This document shows, in pieces, positions 11,301-22,400 of a DNA stretch of 64,000 nt. The translations under genes were made by a program, and so were the position numbers. Within the stretch, counting starts at the first letter, position 1. The number at the start of each line of letters is the position of its first letter. The DNA lies in the NCBI RefSeq assembly GCF_947172395.1, contig NC_069092.1:9903418-9967417 (forward strand), given 5' to 3'. The notes under the pieces are model-generated. The model saw nothing but the letters and a program-made list of their open reading frames with translations, was not told where the DNA came from and searched no databases. This stretch comes from Bicyclus anynana (lineage: Eukaryota; Arthropoda; Insecta; Lepidoptera; Nymphalidae).

Positions 11301-11590
11301 TTAAAAGAGTTTTTTATAGACGCGGCCATTTTGAAACGTATCCGCAAAATGTCGTTTACCAAGATGGAGCCCTACGTATGACCCGCAATGTTTATAAACA
11401 TACTCGTCTGTAAAATAACTAACAAATGGATTTGTTAATAATAATATTGTTTACATTTTACTGTTTGCTATTTAAATTTTTATTGTTTTCCTATTATGTA
11501 AATATCCATGTATTTCTTCTTTGTAATTAATTCATGTTTATTGACTATTTTTGTCCTTTGTCAGCAAGAATGAGTCATCGCGCTAAGATG

Positions 11591-11608
11591 ACTAACTGAC
11601 TGACTAAT
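11591..11608 (+). promoter_or_regulatory. Candidate bipartite STAR-binding site in how intron
   Basis: ACTAAC at 11591-11596 and ACTAAT at 11603-11608, six bases apart, match the ACUAAY core plus half-site preferred by Quaking/How. Another ACTAAC is at 11418-11423. Such motifs arise by chance in AT-rich DNA, so function is inference. Confidence 0.35.
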
Positions 11609-11994
11609 TTAATTGATTTGTGGCATGTTACGGTTGTTAACCATTAACATGGGTGATTTCATTACGACCATTACCATATACTTTGGGTACTGTATTTCTG
11701 TAAGCTATTTGAGGACACTTTTACAATCGCTAAGACCATGAAAATAAACTAAAGCCCCTACTAAGGTATACCGTAAAGCGATCTCTTGCTGTAGGAAGGC
11801 CGTTAAATCTTGCAACGAATTGTTAGTTTAATAAAATAGCTAGTAACTACAAGTTATGTACTCGTATACCGGTTATAATTTATCGCTAGAGACTTTTGCG
11901 AATCTCTTGAGAGACTAAGCTAGTTTATTTCACTTAAAACTTATTAAATTTATATAAATATGCAATATTAAAAAAAATGTGCTTTATTGTATAA

Positions 11995-12335
11995 CTAGCG
12001 GACGCCTGCGACTTCGTCCGCATGGAAATCAATGTAAACTTTCAACCACTTTTGGGGTTGAATTTTAAAATTCTTGAATCTAATTATATTTCGTATTTTT
12101 TATGATTTATGAACAAATTTTTAAAACTGTACCTAACTCTTAAAATTAGGAACTTTCCATACAAACTTACACCCCCTTCTAATTTTATTTTAGGGTCAAA
12201 ACCCTATGTTTTGCTCTAAAGTCAAAATTACCATTAACCAAAATTCATCATGATCGGTTCAGCCGTTTAGCCGTGAAAAGGTAACAGACAGACAGACAGA
12301 CTTGCTTTCGCATTTATAATATTAGTATAGGTTTC
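11995..12335 (+). repeat. LINE 3'-tail in how intron
   Basis: Begins actagcggacgcctgcgac and ends in a gacagacagacagacttgc microsatellite and tttataatattagtatag. Its end lies about 125 bp upstream of the next how acceptor. A related minus-strand copy is at 35440-35793. Confidence 0.8.
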
Positions 12336-12461
12336 CAACTTAACAAATAAATATGTTTAATCACAGTAAAACACGGTCCAACGCGCAATAACTCCATAAA
12401 CCCGCTCGATTGTAAAAGTGTCAATATTGATCAACTATACTAATACAACTATTATTGCTAG

Positions 12462-12812
12462 CCATTGATAATGAAGGGGACTTCACAGCTGATGAAGAAT
12501 GGAGACGCGTGGCCGCTGAGACCCAACGGCTTCTAGCACCGGGGGGTGGAGTGGCTGGGGTTGGGAGCGTAGCTCTACGCACCTCTGCGCCATTGGGGGC
12601 GCCGCTGATACTGTCCCCGCGCATGTCGGGGGCACCGGGGACCCAGGCCGGGCTCCTCAACGGCACAGGGGGCGCCGCAGCCGGGCTCCTGTCCCCCGGG
12701 GAGCCAGGTCACCAGCTGATCTACGCGTCCCCGTACGCTGAGTACGCGAACTACGCAGCGCTGACCGCCAACCCGCTGTTGACCGAGGCGTACGCCGCTG
12801 CTGACCATACGG
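12462..12812 (+). CDS. how: how exon: C-terminal Ala/Gly/Pro-rich region
   Basis: This is a 351-nt exon, phase 1 in and phase 1 out. The acceptor at 12460-12461 has a tactaat branch site about 20 nt upstream. It encodes DEEWRRVAAETQRLL, then a low-complexity stretch, APLGAPLILSPRM, and YAEYANYAALTANPLLTEAY, ending ADHT plus one base. The blocks DEEWRR, APLGAPLIL, NYAAL, NPLLTE and ADH are collinear with the fly How C-terminus. Two further AGs (exon start at 12477 or 12489) keep the same frame; the last gives VPVN-ADEEWRR, closest to the fly junction. The exon is much more GC-rich than its flanks. The donor is gtgggt at 12813. Confidence 0.92.
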
Positions 12813-12832
12813 GTGGGTTGTTCGCCCGCTAA
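12813..12832 (+). CDS. how: Read-through tail of a short how isoform
   Basis: If the 12813 donor is not used, translation continues for six codons (GGLFAR, the first codon spanning the junction) and stops at TAA 12830-12832. Quaking-family genes are known for alternative short C-terminal tails; fly How has a long nuclear form and a short form lacking the HPYQR signal. This tail lacks HPYQR and would fit a short form. Use of this end is inferred, not shown. Confidence 0.45.
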
Positions 12833-12878
12833 TTTCTTTTTTTTTATATGAAACATTTGATAACATCTTTTTATTTTT

Positions 12879-13033
12879 TAGCTTGGCAAATTCGTTCGTA
12901 ACACTCCCGATGGTGTAACACGTGACGGTGGGGGGTAGTAATACCCCGCGCGCACGACTTCGCAGTTTACGCAGTCCTTCCCTCCCCGTCGCCCGCATAT
13001 CATGGGAGTATCATCAACGAATTTGCCAAGCTA
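12879..13033. mobile_element. 155-bp MITE with perfect 18-bp inverted ends
   Basis: The left end tagcttggcaaattcgtt (12879-12896) is the exact reverse complement of 13016-13033. Reading TA at each edge as the duplicated target gives 16-bp terminal repeats and a TA target site, the mariner/Tc1 pattern. The interior is GC-rich. It lies 46 bp past the short-isoform stop codon, so it would be in that isoform's 3' UTR. Confidence 0.8.
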
Positions 13034-13874
13034 TAGCTATTTAATCGGTAAATCAAAATTAGTTGGCTAATCTTAAAGTTAAGCTTCTTTAGCCAAATCT
13101 TAACACAGCATTTAGACGGGAACCTTTTTCACACAAAAATGTAAATCGAAATTATTGCGGTAACTTCTTTACCGAACAAATCTTGATGTCAATAAATAAA
13201 TAAATCATAATCTCAATTTTTTACTAAAAATAAACGAGCGAAAGAGCAAATATAACAAGATATATGTAAAAGAGAAGTTTTTTTTTTTAACAAAAGAGCC
13301 AAAATGGTACTTCAATAAGTTTTCATCCCTTCCACTATTTATCTTACTGATAATCAATGAACGATTGCAATAACGCATTAAGTTGTTGGTATCAAAATAA
13401 ATAAACTGAGGAAAGAAGCAAACTTACGAACGAAACTATATAATGATGTTATCGAATGTTACTAAAATACTAACGCTAATGGTATCGGGTTGCCTATAAA
13501 CTTCCAGTAGACTCCAAAGTTAGTCATTAAATAGGTACGCAAATTGAGTTATGACAAACTGAAATTTAATTATAAATTCATATTTATAGGATAAAAGTAC
13601 ATTTAAGTATTTAAAAGCACGTTGTGTAGATCAGTCATTAAGAGTGCATGCCTTTATTATTTTAACAGTGTTCAAAAATGTTTTCAAGCTTGCTTGTCTT
13701 GTCCGTCTAACATCTGCCTACAAACCCCATTAAAGTACGACTTTAGAACCTATTTATCGTTTAATATTGTTATGATAATTTCAATTAAATAATAAATAAC
13801 TTCTAGCGCAGAATATTCCAAATTATAGTCTTAAAGATTACGTAAATATAAATTAATAACTCACAAGGCTTTGT

Positions 13875-13996
13875 CACACTGATTTGTTACGTTTACGTTC
13901 AAGATTGCGTCCGACCAATCACAGTGCGTACTTTTTGAAGATCACTTGTGATTGGTTAGTCGTTGCCTTGAACGAAAGCGTGCACTCATCACTGTA
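13875..13996. mobile_element. Fold-back element (MITE-like) in how intron
   Basis: Arms 13896-13926 and 13943-13974 are imperfect reverse complements (shared cgttcaag at the outside, ccaatcac inside) around a 16-nt loop, and pairing continues weakly outward to about 13875 and 13996. Confidence 0.6.
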
Positions 13997-14647
13997 TGCG
14001 AAGCTTAGATCATAGATTAACAAAAATATCAACAGACGTGGCTATTGATATTAACCTACTAACTTATTTTGCACTATTTCTAGAGCTTCTTGAATTGTAT
14101 TAAAAATATGTTTTAATGGGGTTGCAGCGTCGAGATACCTACTTGCTGGCTTTTGACATTGGCCACAATTGCAGACCACAATAAGATACGGCAGGCTTCC
14201 AACTTCATCGTTTCGGCCATCGCATCATTATTAGGGCCCAGCATTTTGTAGGAAAAAAAAATAACCTTGTCACAGAAACTCCATAAACTTTACTATGCAA
14301 TCGATTGTGTACCATTTATGCTTTCATTCTCCTCAGATCAAACTATTAAGTATTGCACAAACTGCAGCGAATTAAATTATAGATATGAACTGTCCGAGAA
14401 GCAAGGCAACGTTTGGCATACCTACTGTCAGTTATACTGATTTTGGAGTAGCATAAAGTAATATGTGGATAGGTATTACATAGCTGTACCTAGTAATATT
14501 TTTCCCTAGTGCTGATGATTGAAGGGGTTAATATTGAAAACATTTGTTTTATAATTCATACATAGATGGTGCCACTTACTTTGACAGCCTTATTTCGGAA
14601 TAATCTAGAGATGATATTTTAACTCAGTACAAGTTCGTATAGATTTT

Positions 14648-14865
14648 TGGAGTTTACTCCTTAAGAATCGATTTTTAGTACCTATATAGCCAGCCCCTAA
14701 TATGAAAAAAATGGGCAGTAAAATTCGATGAACGTATGACAGCGTTACGTTTTTTGTGCGCAACCTATTCTGCGCACCTATCACTTTTTAGGCGTTGTAT
14801 TATAGTGTATGCTGCGGGGTAACATACACCTATTTAGACAGTCGATCTGAAAGAGTAAACTCCAT
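14648..14865. mobile_element. Possible MITE with short inverted ends
   Basis: tggagtttactcctt at 14648-14662 pairs with aagagtaaactcca at 14851-14864, giving an 11-14 bp inverted repeat 217 bp apart. The interior includes tgtgcgcaacctattctgcg. Confidence 0.45.
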
Positions 14866-17237
14866 CCGTGCGTCGGAGCTGACACAAACTTTTTTTTTTA
14901 AATTTACAAGGGTAAGAAATCAATATGGCGGACAGTGGGTATGCTGAAAGTTACCATGCCATTTATAATAATTATTAATTCTCTTTGTCAAGGTTATTTT
15001 CACACGTGCTGGGTCTACCGTCCCTGACAGATTCTCAAACGCCTCTTCTAAAGTCATAAGAACCATTAACGTAGTTTAAGTATTAAATTAAGAACGATTT
15101 AGTTTAGTAACTCGAACATTATTGTGCCTACGTTATGTTTTTAGTAAAAGAAAAACATTTGTTTTTTTTTTCTCTTAAACCGTTTTGTACAGTAACACAA
15201 AGTATATTTTGTTTCCGAACGAACAAAGATTATTATTATTTATTAATTATTATCATTATTTACATGAATTATTTTAATTTATGATATTATATTTATTGCG
15301 AATTTTATTTTACCGTTGTACGCGTTACAGTGTTTTTATAGAAGCAGTTGACGATTCGAATAGAAAAAGTTATTCTAGTTAAACGTATTTGCGACTGCCA
15401 GTAGATTGCTTTAGTTACCGATCTTTCGTATACATTTAGGTTTCGAATTATAATTATTATTATATGATTATGTTACACTACCAACACTTTATTGTGCAGT
15501 GGCGTGCACTAGAGATGGACTAGGGCAGGCACGAACTAAACAGATGAAAAAAATAAAAAAATATTTTCGTCAATAGTTCGTAATGAGTGTAGAAAGTATG
15601 CAGTGCATTTGTGCATATGTGAAGTGCACGTCACTGTTGCAGTGGCATTGAACAAATACACCATTTTCTATTGTGATAACCCTCGCTTGTAATACCACTA
15701 ATCCATTAACAATGTAAAAGTGTTCACATGTAGGATCGTCACATAAAATAACTACATACCTGTAATATTTACACAAACTACATGCATGTTTTAAGATCTG
15801 TTGAGGTGTTCTGTAAATAAATTGTTGTGTTTCGACAGTGAATGTTTCGAACGTAGACAGAGTAAGAAATAGACGATTGATTGGCATGCCGCTATCAGCC
15901 AAAAGATATTTGATTTTGACGTGATTTTCACGCTGTCAACGCACTAAATTATTTTTTTACTATTTTATATTTTAACCTAACTGTACTTATAATAATTGCA
16001 AGATTTTAGGTTGTAACCTTGTGCTCAACTACTTATGTTTTTTAATAAAAGCATAAATATCTATTACTGAATGACTATTTTCAAACTCGTTTGATTTGTT
16101 TATTATATGGTCTGAAAATACAGCATCATGGTATAAAATATCGAAGCGCCTTGTCTCGATAATTTACAGAGTCCACGCATAAGTTGCTCTTTTTTTTGAG
16201 GAAATCTTCTATTACGTCTATTGCTTTAACTGTCTACGATTTTAAATAATATATGACTCTCTGTCTCTTTAGTACGCTGTTAGATAAAAATAGACGCAAA
16301 TTAGTTTAGGACATTGTCGAGTTAACAATTTTTACAGAGCAGCTAGACAGAACCTTATTAGATTTCCCAGTATGTGATTAACATAGTGTTTTTCATTTTT
16401 TAATTAACACTTAAATTTACTGAATGACAATATAATTCAGACAAACAATCCAGTGATTACAAGCAAAAGGGACCAAATAAAAAAACGTATTTTTACAAAC
16501 ATAAAACACAAACGTAATATTTTTAACGATTAACAACACTGACTACTAAAAATATTACAAACATTTTAATGGTAGACATGGAAAAACAACATTCTATATT
16601 ACAAGTTTTCTACCTTATAATAATAACGTAACATTTTATATAATCACCCGAACGAAAATGTTATATTATTGTTATAATATTATGTCGTAATTTATTAATT
16701 TATTAGCCATATTATTATTATATTTATGAACATACCATAGGATTAAGTATTATTTTTATCTTTTAAAGATTTTTAGATAGTTTAGTAAAGAGTGAGCTTT
16801 ATGAAAAAAATAATAATAAACAGCCGTTTATTATAGGTATTCTTATATTCACAAATTTTATTTTTTTCCAAGGTTTATATAAAACAGACTTGCATTGTAC
16901 CTTGAACGGGTATATCGATACCTGACATATTAATGTTTTACTTTTTCCAAAGCAATACAATTTATTATAGAGTAAATTCTAGGCATAGATAAGCATTATA
17001 GTAGAAATTAGTCGTACTGCCAAAAGTAATTGTCGTTTAATTTAAAATAACACGAAACCACGTTGGCAGTATTTATTTTATTTTAGATATATTACACTGT
17101 ATGCAAATTAAAAGATGTCAAGAGATCTATAATAAATTTAATGAGATTAAATTTCTTTTCAGCATTTATTTTTAAGGGCTACCCAGGTTGTTCGATTTTT
17201 TTTTAATTGAACTATCTCTTCATTCCTTGAACACGTT

Positions 17238-17267
17238 ACTAACAAAAATTTTTAATGATTTGTTTAG
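17238..17267 (+). promoter_or_regulatory. how: ACTAAC motif and strong upstream acceptor before last how exon
   Basis: ACTAAC at 17238-17243 is followed by a T-rich run and tttgtttag ending at 17267. The ACTAAC could serve as a branch point for that acceptor (about 24 nt) or as a How-binding site with TAAT at 17253-17256. An exon starting at 17268 would be phase 1 and open to the 17440 stop, adding 32 residues before the conserved tail. Confidence 0.4.
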
Positions 17268-17363
17268 ATGAAACAATGAACCCTGGGCATGCCATTCGAT
17301 GTCTATTGGTTGAGTTGTCAACGCTCTATTCAGACACAGATGATAAATGTCCTATGCCGCTAG

Positions 17364-17440
17364 GTCTCGTGCGGAGAGCGGGTCGGCTGGCGCAAGTGAG
17401 GGAGCACCCTTACCAGCGCACTGCCTTACCGGCGCCTTAA
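17364..17440 (+). CDS. how: how terminal exon: nuclear-type tail with HPYQR
   Basis: From an acceptor at 17362-17363 (ctag), two bases complete the split Gly codon and 24 more codons follow before TAA 17438-17440: LVRRAGRLAQVREHPYQR then TALPAP. The phase matches the 12812 donor exactly. REHPYQR is the nuclear localisation/retention motif of long How and of QKI-5, and the basic run before it is of similar length to the fly tail, which supports this acceptor over the stronger-looking one at 17267. A good donor (ag then gtgaga at 17482) lies 41 nt after the stop, so a 3' UTR intron is possible. Confidence 0.85.
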
Positions 17441-18666
17441 TTCGCGCGAAAACACTCTCACGCCGCCATTTTGTTTACAAGGTGAGATGCGCGCGTGCAC
17501 GCATGCCTTACCATGAATACGCTTGCATACACATATCGGTGTTTACGAAACGTACAAGTGACTTATCAATCATTGAATCTCAGCTAAATTTTAATAAAAC
17601 GATACGTCACTTGGCCGTTTCGAAGCTTGTATTTCCCAGTGTGACACGCAGAAGTAGCTAGCAATCATATTCGTCGGTAAGAATGCGTGAGTGCCTTCGC
17701 TTCGTCGTCTCTCTGTGTCCTTTTTTTCTATTTTTATTGTGTACTTATTAGTTAAGTTTCCGAATAGTTTGTACGAGGAACGATATTATGCCCATTACTA
17801 CTTCATACCGGATCTGAAGTGACACTGCATAATTGTAACTGTGATTTTTATATTTCTTTTTTTTTTAGATTTTTAAAACTGTTACATGTTGTGATGCGAG
17901 GCGTTACAACAGTGTTGTTTTTGAGATTTTATAATGTTTCGAAGTTGAACATCAGCGTTACCAAATTTTATAATATTACTCTCTCAATGCTGCTGTTGTA
18001 ATTTAATATCACAACATGTGCCTTTCTGAGAGTCACTTATGCATTATCTATGCAAATAGCGTTCTTTTTAGTATTGTTTAGAAATATATTCGAGGGAAGA
18101 AGGATTGTAATTCCAGTGATAATGAAAGTGTTCTTAGTTCAAGTATCCAATTATGGTTTTACCCAGCAATCGTGTTCAACTTAACCAAAATCATATACCG
18201 GTGCTACATTCGGGTTGTGAAATCCTTCTTTCCTAAGATTCGCCCAGTATTAGTCAAAGGAAAGTGCATTTTCCGAATTGTGCCATCGCTCCAGTATTAA
18301 TCAAAATGCCCTATCCTTTGACTTCTTATGTGACATTTTTTTATTCATCACAAGTTTTCATAGTCAATATAAGATTTTTATATGAAATTTAAGTTAGTTG
18401 ATTCTATATTTGCCTTAGGTATTATTTTATTTACTTTCTTATTTGAAAGTCTTTTAACATATAAGATTTTTGCACTTGTGTCCTTGTGGATTTTTGAAAG
18501 GCATTCGAATGTCTATTACGTATTCTCACGCTTTATATGCAATGAATTTTGGATACAATGCTATCCATATTAAAAAAGAGATTTATATGATGATGTTTGT
18601 GTAAAGTATTTTTTTGTCGATTGTTAATTGTAAATATTAAATGCATTTTCGAAGATATACATATGC

Positions 18667-18672
18667 AATAAA
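18667..18672 (+). terminator. Candidate proximal poly(A) signal
   Basis: AATAAA followed within 50 nt by T- and GT-rich sequence (gtgcgttttctttatttgt), the usual downstream element. It lies 1.2 kb after the how stop. Confidence 0.45.
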
Positions 18673-18816
18673 TTGTCTGAAATTTTCAACGTGCGTTTTC
18701 TTTATTTGTAGCTGGGACGGGATCGCGATTGTTAATGTCAAATTTATATTTCCGAAAACAATGAGTTAATAAAGTTGATGACGTGCAGTCGATTTGGTGA
18801 TTTGTAGCCTCACACA

Positions 18817-18823
18817 ACTAACA
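18817..18823 (+). promoter_or_regulatory. ACTAACA motif in downstream tract
   Basis: Exact ACTAAC core with trailing A, the How consensus core. No TAAY half-site is seen within 20 nt downstream. Confidence 0.25.
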
Positions 18824-19212
18824 TGCAACTCCACAAGGCCAAGTTCCCGTATATTGACATAATAATAATAATTACGAATTGCACTGTCATAACTGCTATT
18901 GTCACTGCAGATTTATATTCCGAGTGGGCGTCGGCGTCGAAAATTTTGAGAGCGTGTTTGATTAAAACTAAACTTTTTGTTGGGGTGCTGCAAGGTAAAT
19001 TATGTCTACCAAGTAGTTCATTGTGTATATAATATTTCAGTTAAAACTTTCATTTATCAACATTTTAACGAGATCTTATTTTAGCAAAATCAGGGATAGT
19101 AGGAAAGAAAGGCTTGAAAAATTAATTTTGATCTTTAGTCAGACACTCGCTCAAAATAGCTTACGCCTTCTTGGGCCATTATTTGTAGCTATGTATTTAT
19201 ATTATATGAGTC

Positions 19213-19233
19213 ACTAACATGCAAATATGTAAC
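19213..19233 (+). promoter_or_regulatory. Candidate bipartite STAR-binding site
   Basis: ACTAAC at 19213-19218, then TAAC at 19230-19233, an 11-nt gap that fits the Quaking response element layout. If this is 3' UTR of how, it could serve autoregulation. A similar pair is ACTAAC 20254-20259 with TAAC 20281-20284 (21-nt gap). Confidence 0.35.
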
Positions 19234-19406
19234 GACATTATGGATTTGTATCACAAACTTATTAACAACTTAAATGAATGCTATCATATACAATTATTAT
19301 AAAATTTACAGCAATGTGTTAATTAAATAACTTACATACTTGCATCGGGGTGTTATGGTTATACATAAGTGATAAATTTATTACCTATGCTTGTTTGTTG
19401 CGGGCG

Positions 19407-19452
19407 GTGCTCGATACGGGCGCTATATGTGTTACAACCGCGTATCGAGCAC
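19407..19452 (+). other. Stem-loop in putative how 3' UTR
   Basis: gtgctcgatacg (19407-19418) is the exact reverse complement of 19441-19452, with a 22-nt loop. It is GC-rich in an AT-rich tract. Confidence 0.5.
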
Positions 19453-22400
19453 GGCTCTCTGGGAACTATTGGGCATTTAATAATATACTGTAGATTATCA
19501 TTATCATACTAAATTATTTTAACATTTTCAACCATTAACTAAGTAAACTAATTATAAATATACGTTATATAATTTATTAACAGGACCATAGCCAAGTCTA
19601 ATGTCGCGGCACGAATGCCTGATAGCCTCCCCCGATTATTTTATCGAATTCTTTATTTTTTTATATCCGTACACCGTACATCGATCCGAGATCCAGTTTG
19701 ATCGCTTTTAGCTGCATGGTCGTGCCGGTCCCTTACGGTCACGAAACGTCTCCACTGTCCTCTAATCAGCAAGATTATTATATATCTCTGTGTACACATT
19801 CAAATTATGAGTCAGTACATCGGTTTTCATCGTATTTTCGTTTTTGTGATCATCTTTCACAGTTACGAGTATTCCAGTGATATGATCATGACTATGCCAT
19901 TTTACATCAAGTGGTGATTTGTTTTTACGATCATCTAACTCGATTATTTCAACGTAAATAACGGTTTTTGGTAAAATATCGTTACTAATTGCTACTACTG
20001 TACTAATGACGGTAATAATATCATTTCTTTGAAAACACAATGTTAGATGATCGCAAAACGTAAATACGATAACAAACGACTTAGCGGCTCATCATTTGAA
20101 TGGTACACCGATATACGTAACAACCCTGCTGAACTTCTTCAAAGCTGAGCTAAAGGAAGCACGATAACTCCTAACACCTATCCGATAGCGCAGCGTAAAG
20201 CGTTGAAGCGTGAACCTCGCGATCGCGGCTACGTGTAGCATACATGGACCGATACTAACATCTGTTTTCTCTCTTCTCGTTAACCCGGCTAGGTGCGTGA
20301 CGGCGCCGAGGCACTAACCGGAGACGGCGCCCCCGCACCGGACCTTTCTCGCCGCGTAACATTATCATCGGAACATCGACCACCATGTACTCGTAGCTAT
20401 AGCTGTTGGGCCTTTCACGTTTAACATGTACTATGTATTTTAATAGTCTAACTATTAACATTTATATGCCTGTTATGTTTATAACAAGATGATCTTTATT
20501 AACAATTTTATATTATTTTTTTTATAGTGGCACACGCCATCGACTATATTTACTGTATTGTAATGTACTTCTGTTGTCGCTTGACGTTGTTGTTGGAGCA
20601 CGAGTGTTGTTAGGTTACCCTACCTACCGCGGCGCTAAATTTATTTTAAATATCTCTAGTTTAGTTATTTATTAGATCTAGTTTATATAGTTTCTCGAAA
20701 TATTTAAAAATATCAATTATTATTATTATTATATCGTTAATCAAATTTGGCGCCGTTATTTACAAACGTTGAGAGATATTGTTTGAATTATCAAAAGTCT
20801 AAAATTATCCTTGACATTGACTCAATTTGGTAGACTTGAATCACTTTGGTAAGACGTATATTTAGCTGACTGCTATCTGAGTGCATGATTATTATTTGTA
20901 GCTCAGGATGATGGTAAGTTCTTTATTAATAGTAATCGTACAGTTTTACACGAATTGTATAATGAGTATAGTACAAACTACGTAGACGGATACGGAGATG
21001 AGAAGAAACATGGCGTCTCCATAATAATCATGAGTTTATGGCAGAATAGCGGTAACTAAATGTAAGTATGAATAACAGATTGTAAGATTTTAGCTTAACT
21101 ATAAATCTACTTATATGGTCGAGTGATAGTTATATGATTTATTTTCATTTACTCAACAATTGTTCAGTTTTGGCTACACTTTAACTTTATGCCAAAGAGT
21201 CATAACTTATTTGTAATGTATGACTTAAACTTAATGTCTTCCCTATATTATATTGTTATTCTATCCATATTACAAATCATTTATAAAAAATAAAGTTAGC
21301 TCTTGATTCGGATAGTGTAATAATATCCACACAATATCATATTGATGAGTAAATGATAATAACGATAGTTTTTTTTTTACTTTTAGTTGATATTATAATA
21401 TTTAAAAGTAATCATTATATTTTATACTTTATAGTGCTTAATTTACATAACAAATCAAATTATGCACATCCCAAGTGCCTTAAATAATGTACAATGTTTT
21501 TACTTTTTTGGTTCTATAGAAACTGTTAATATTGCTTATAGTTGATATTAGCTTTTTGTTAACTTTGCTATGTTATTATTGATATCTAATTCATCAATCG
21601 TCAATGAAGTAACTCGTTATAGTTTATTTGCGTTATAGATATGACCAATATAGTCCAGAAAAATTAGCCAAAGAGTCGTAATCATAATGAGAGAATCTGC
21701 TACAAATTCATGTAAACCTTTAAAATTCGACTCAAGTCTCATTATCGCGTTTTAAGATGTTGCAAAGATCCGGTTTTTTGGCAAATAACTTTGAAAAAAT
21801 TTTGAGCACAATCTTTACAATTGTTAGTATAAATTAATTTTTCAGCGCTTGACCATTGTTGAACTATGAAAACCTGTTAAAACTGTTAATTGAAGTGAAC
21901 AAAAGTAACGCAAATTAACTATTACCTTATATTTTATACGAGATTGCTTAGTTTTCAAGAGCATATTTTCATAAGCCTTCGTTGTAATCTCTCGAGAGAA
22001 TCTCTGACAAGCTGAATATTTAATAATCTTGCAATTTCATCAATTTGATTTTTATAAGCGTTATGAAATTTATACCTTTAATGAGATATATTTTTACATG
22101 AATATTTCGAATCACCAATCCGATGTTTTTTACAAGATGTCCCTATTTAATATGAAATTTTAGATTAGGTATATTGATTTAATAAGTCCTATTCGGGAAA
22201 ATTAATACACTACGAATAAGTTGGTATTGTACAAAAATAATTATCAAGAGAAATATCCTCGAATAGTTCGCTTTTCTATAGCTACAAAAGAAAATGGACT
22301 TTACATATACCTACTACACAAAATATAAAAATACAATTCTATATCATTCAGTCCTTTAAGCTTAAAATAGCTGCGATTGTCAATCTTATAAAAAAATCCT

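Larger units (their letters stand above)
13034..17363. other. Last intron of how, mostly AT-rich
   Basis: Apart from two fold-back elements (13875 and 14648) and weak similarity to repeats near 15500-15950, nothing is identifiable. A minus-strand open frame of 110 codons at 15570-15902 has no recognisable domain and probably reflects repeat-derived sequence. Confidence 0.55.

Noticed and set aside
12421..12998. Minus-strand open frames of 81-113 codons opposite the how C-terminal exon
   Set aside because: They are shadows of the GC-rich coding exon; no recognisable domain and the plus strand is clearly How.
12879..13033. A small structured non-coding RNA gene
   Set aside because: The TA-flanked perfect inverted ends fit a MITE better, and I could not match it to any snRNA or 5S sequence.
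15570..15902. A 110-codon minus-strand frame inside the last how intron
   Set aside because: No recognisable domain; it looks like part of an old repeat and has no splice or promoter context.
17347..17661. A 104-codon plus-strand frame overlapping the how terminal exon
   Set aside because: It is a different frame from the conserved HPYQR tail, which lies in the frame ending at 17440.
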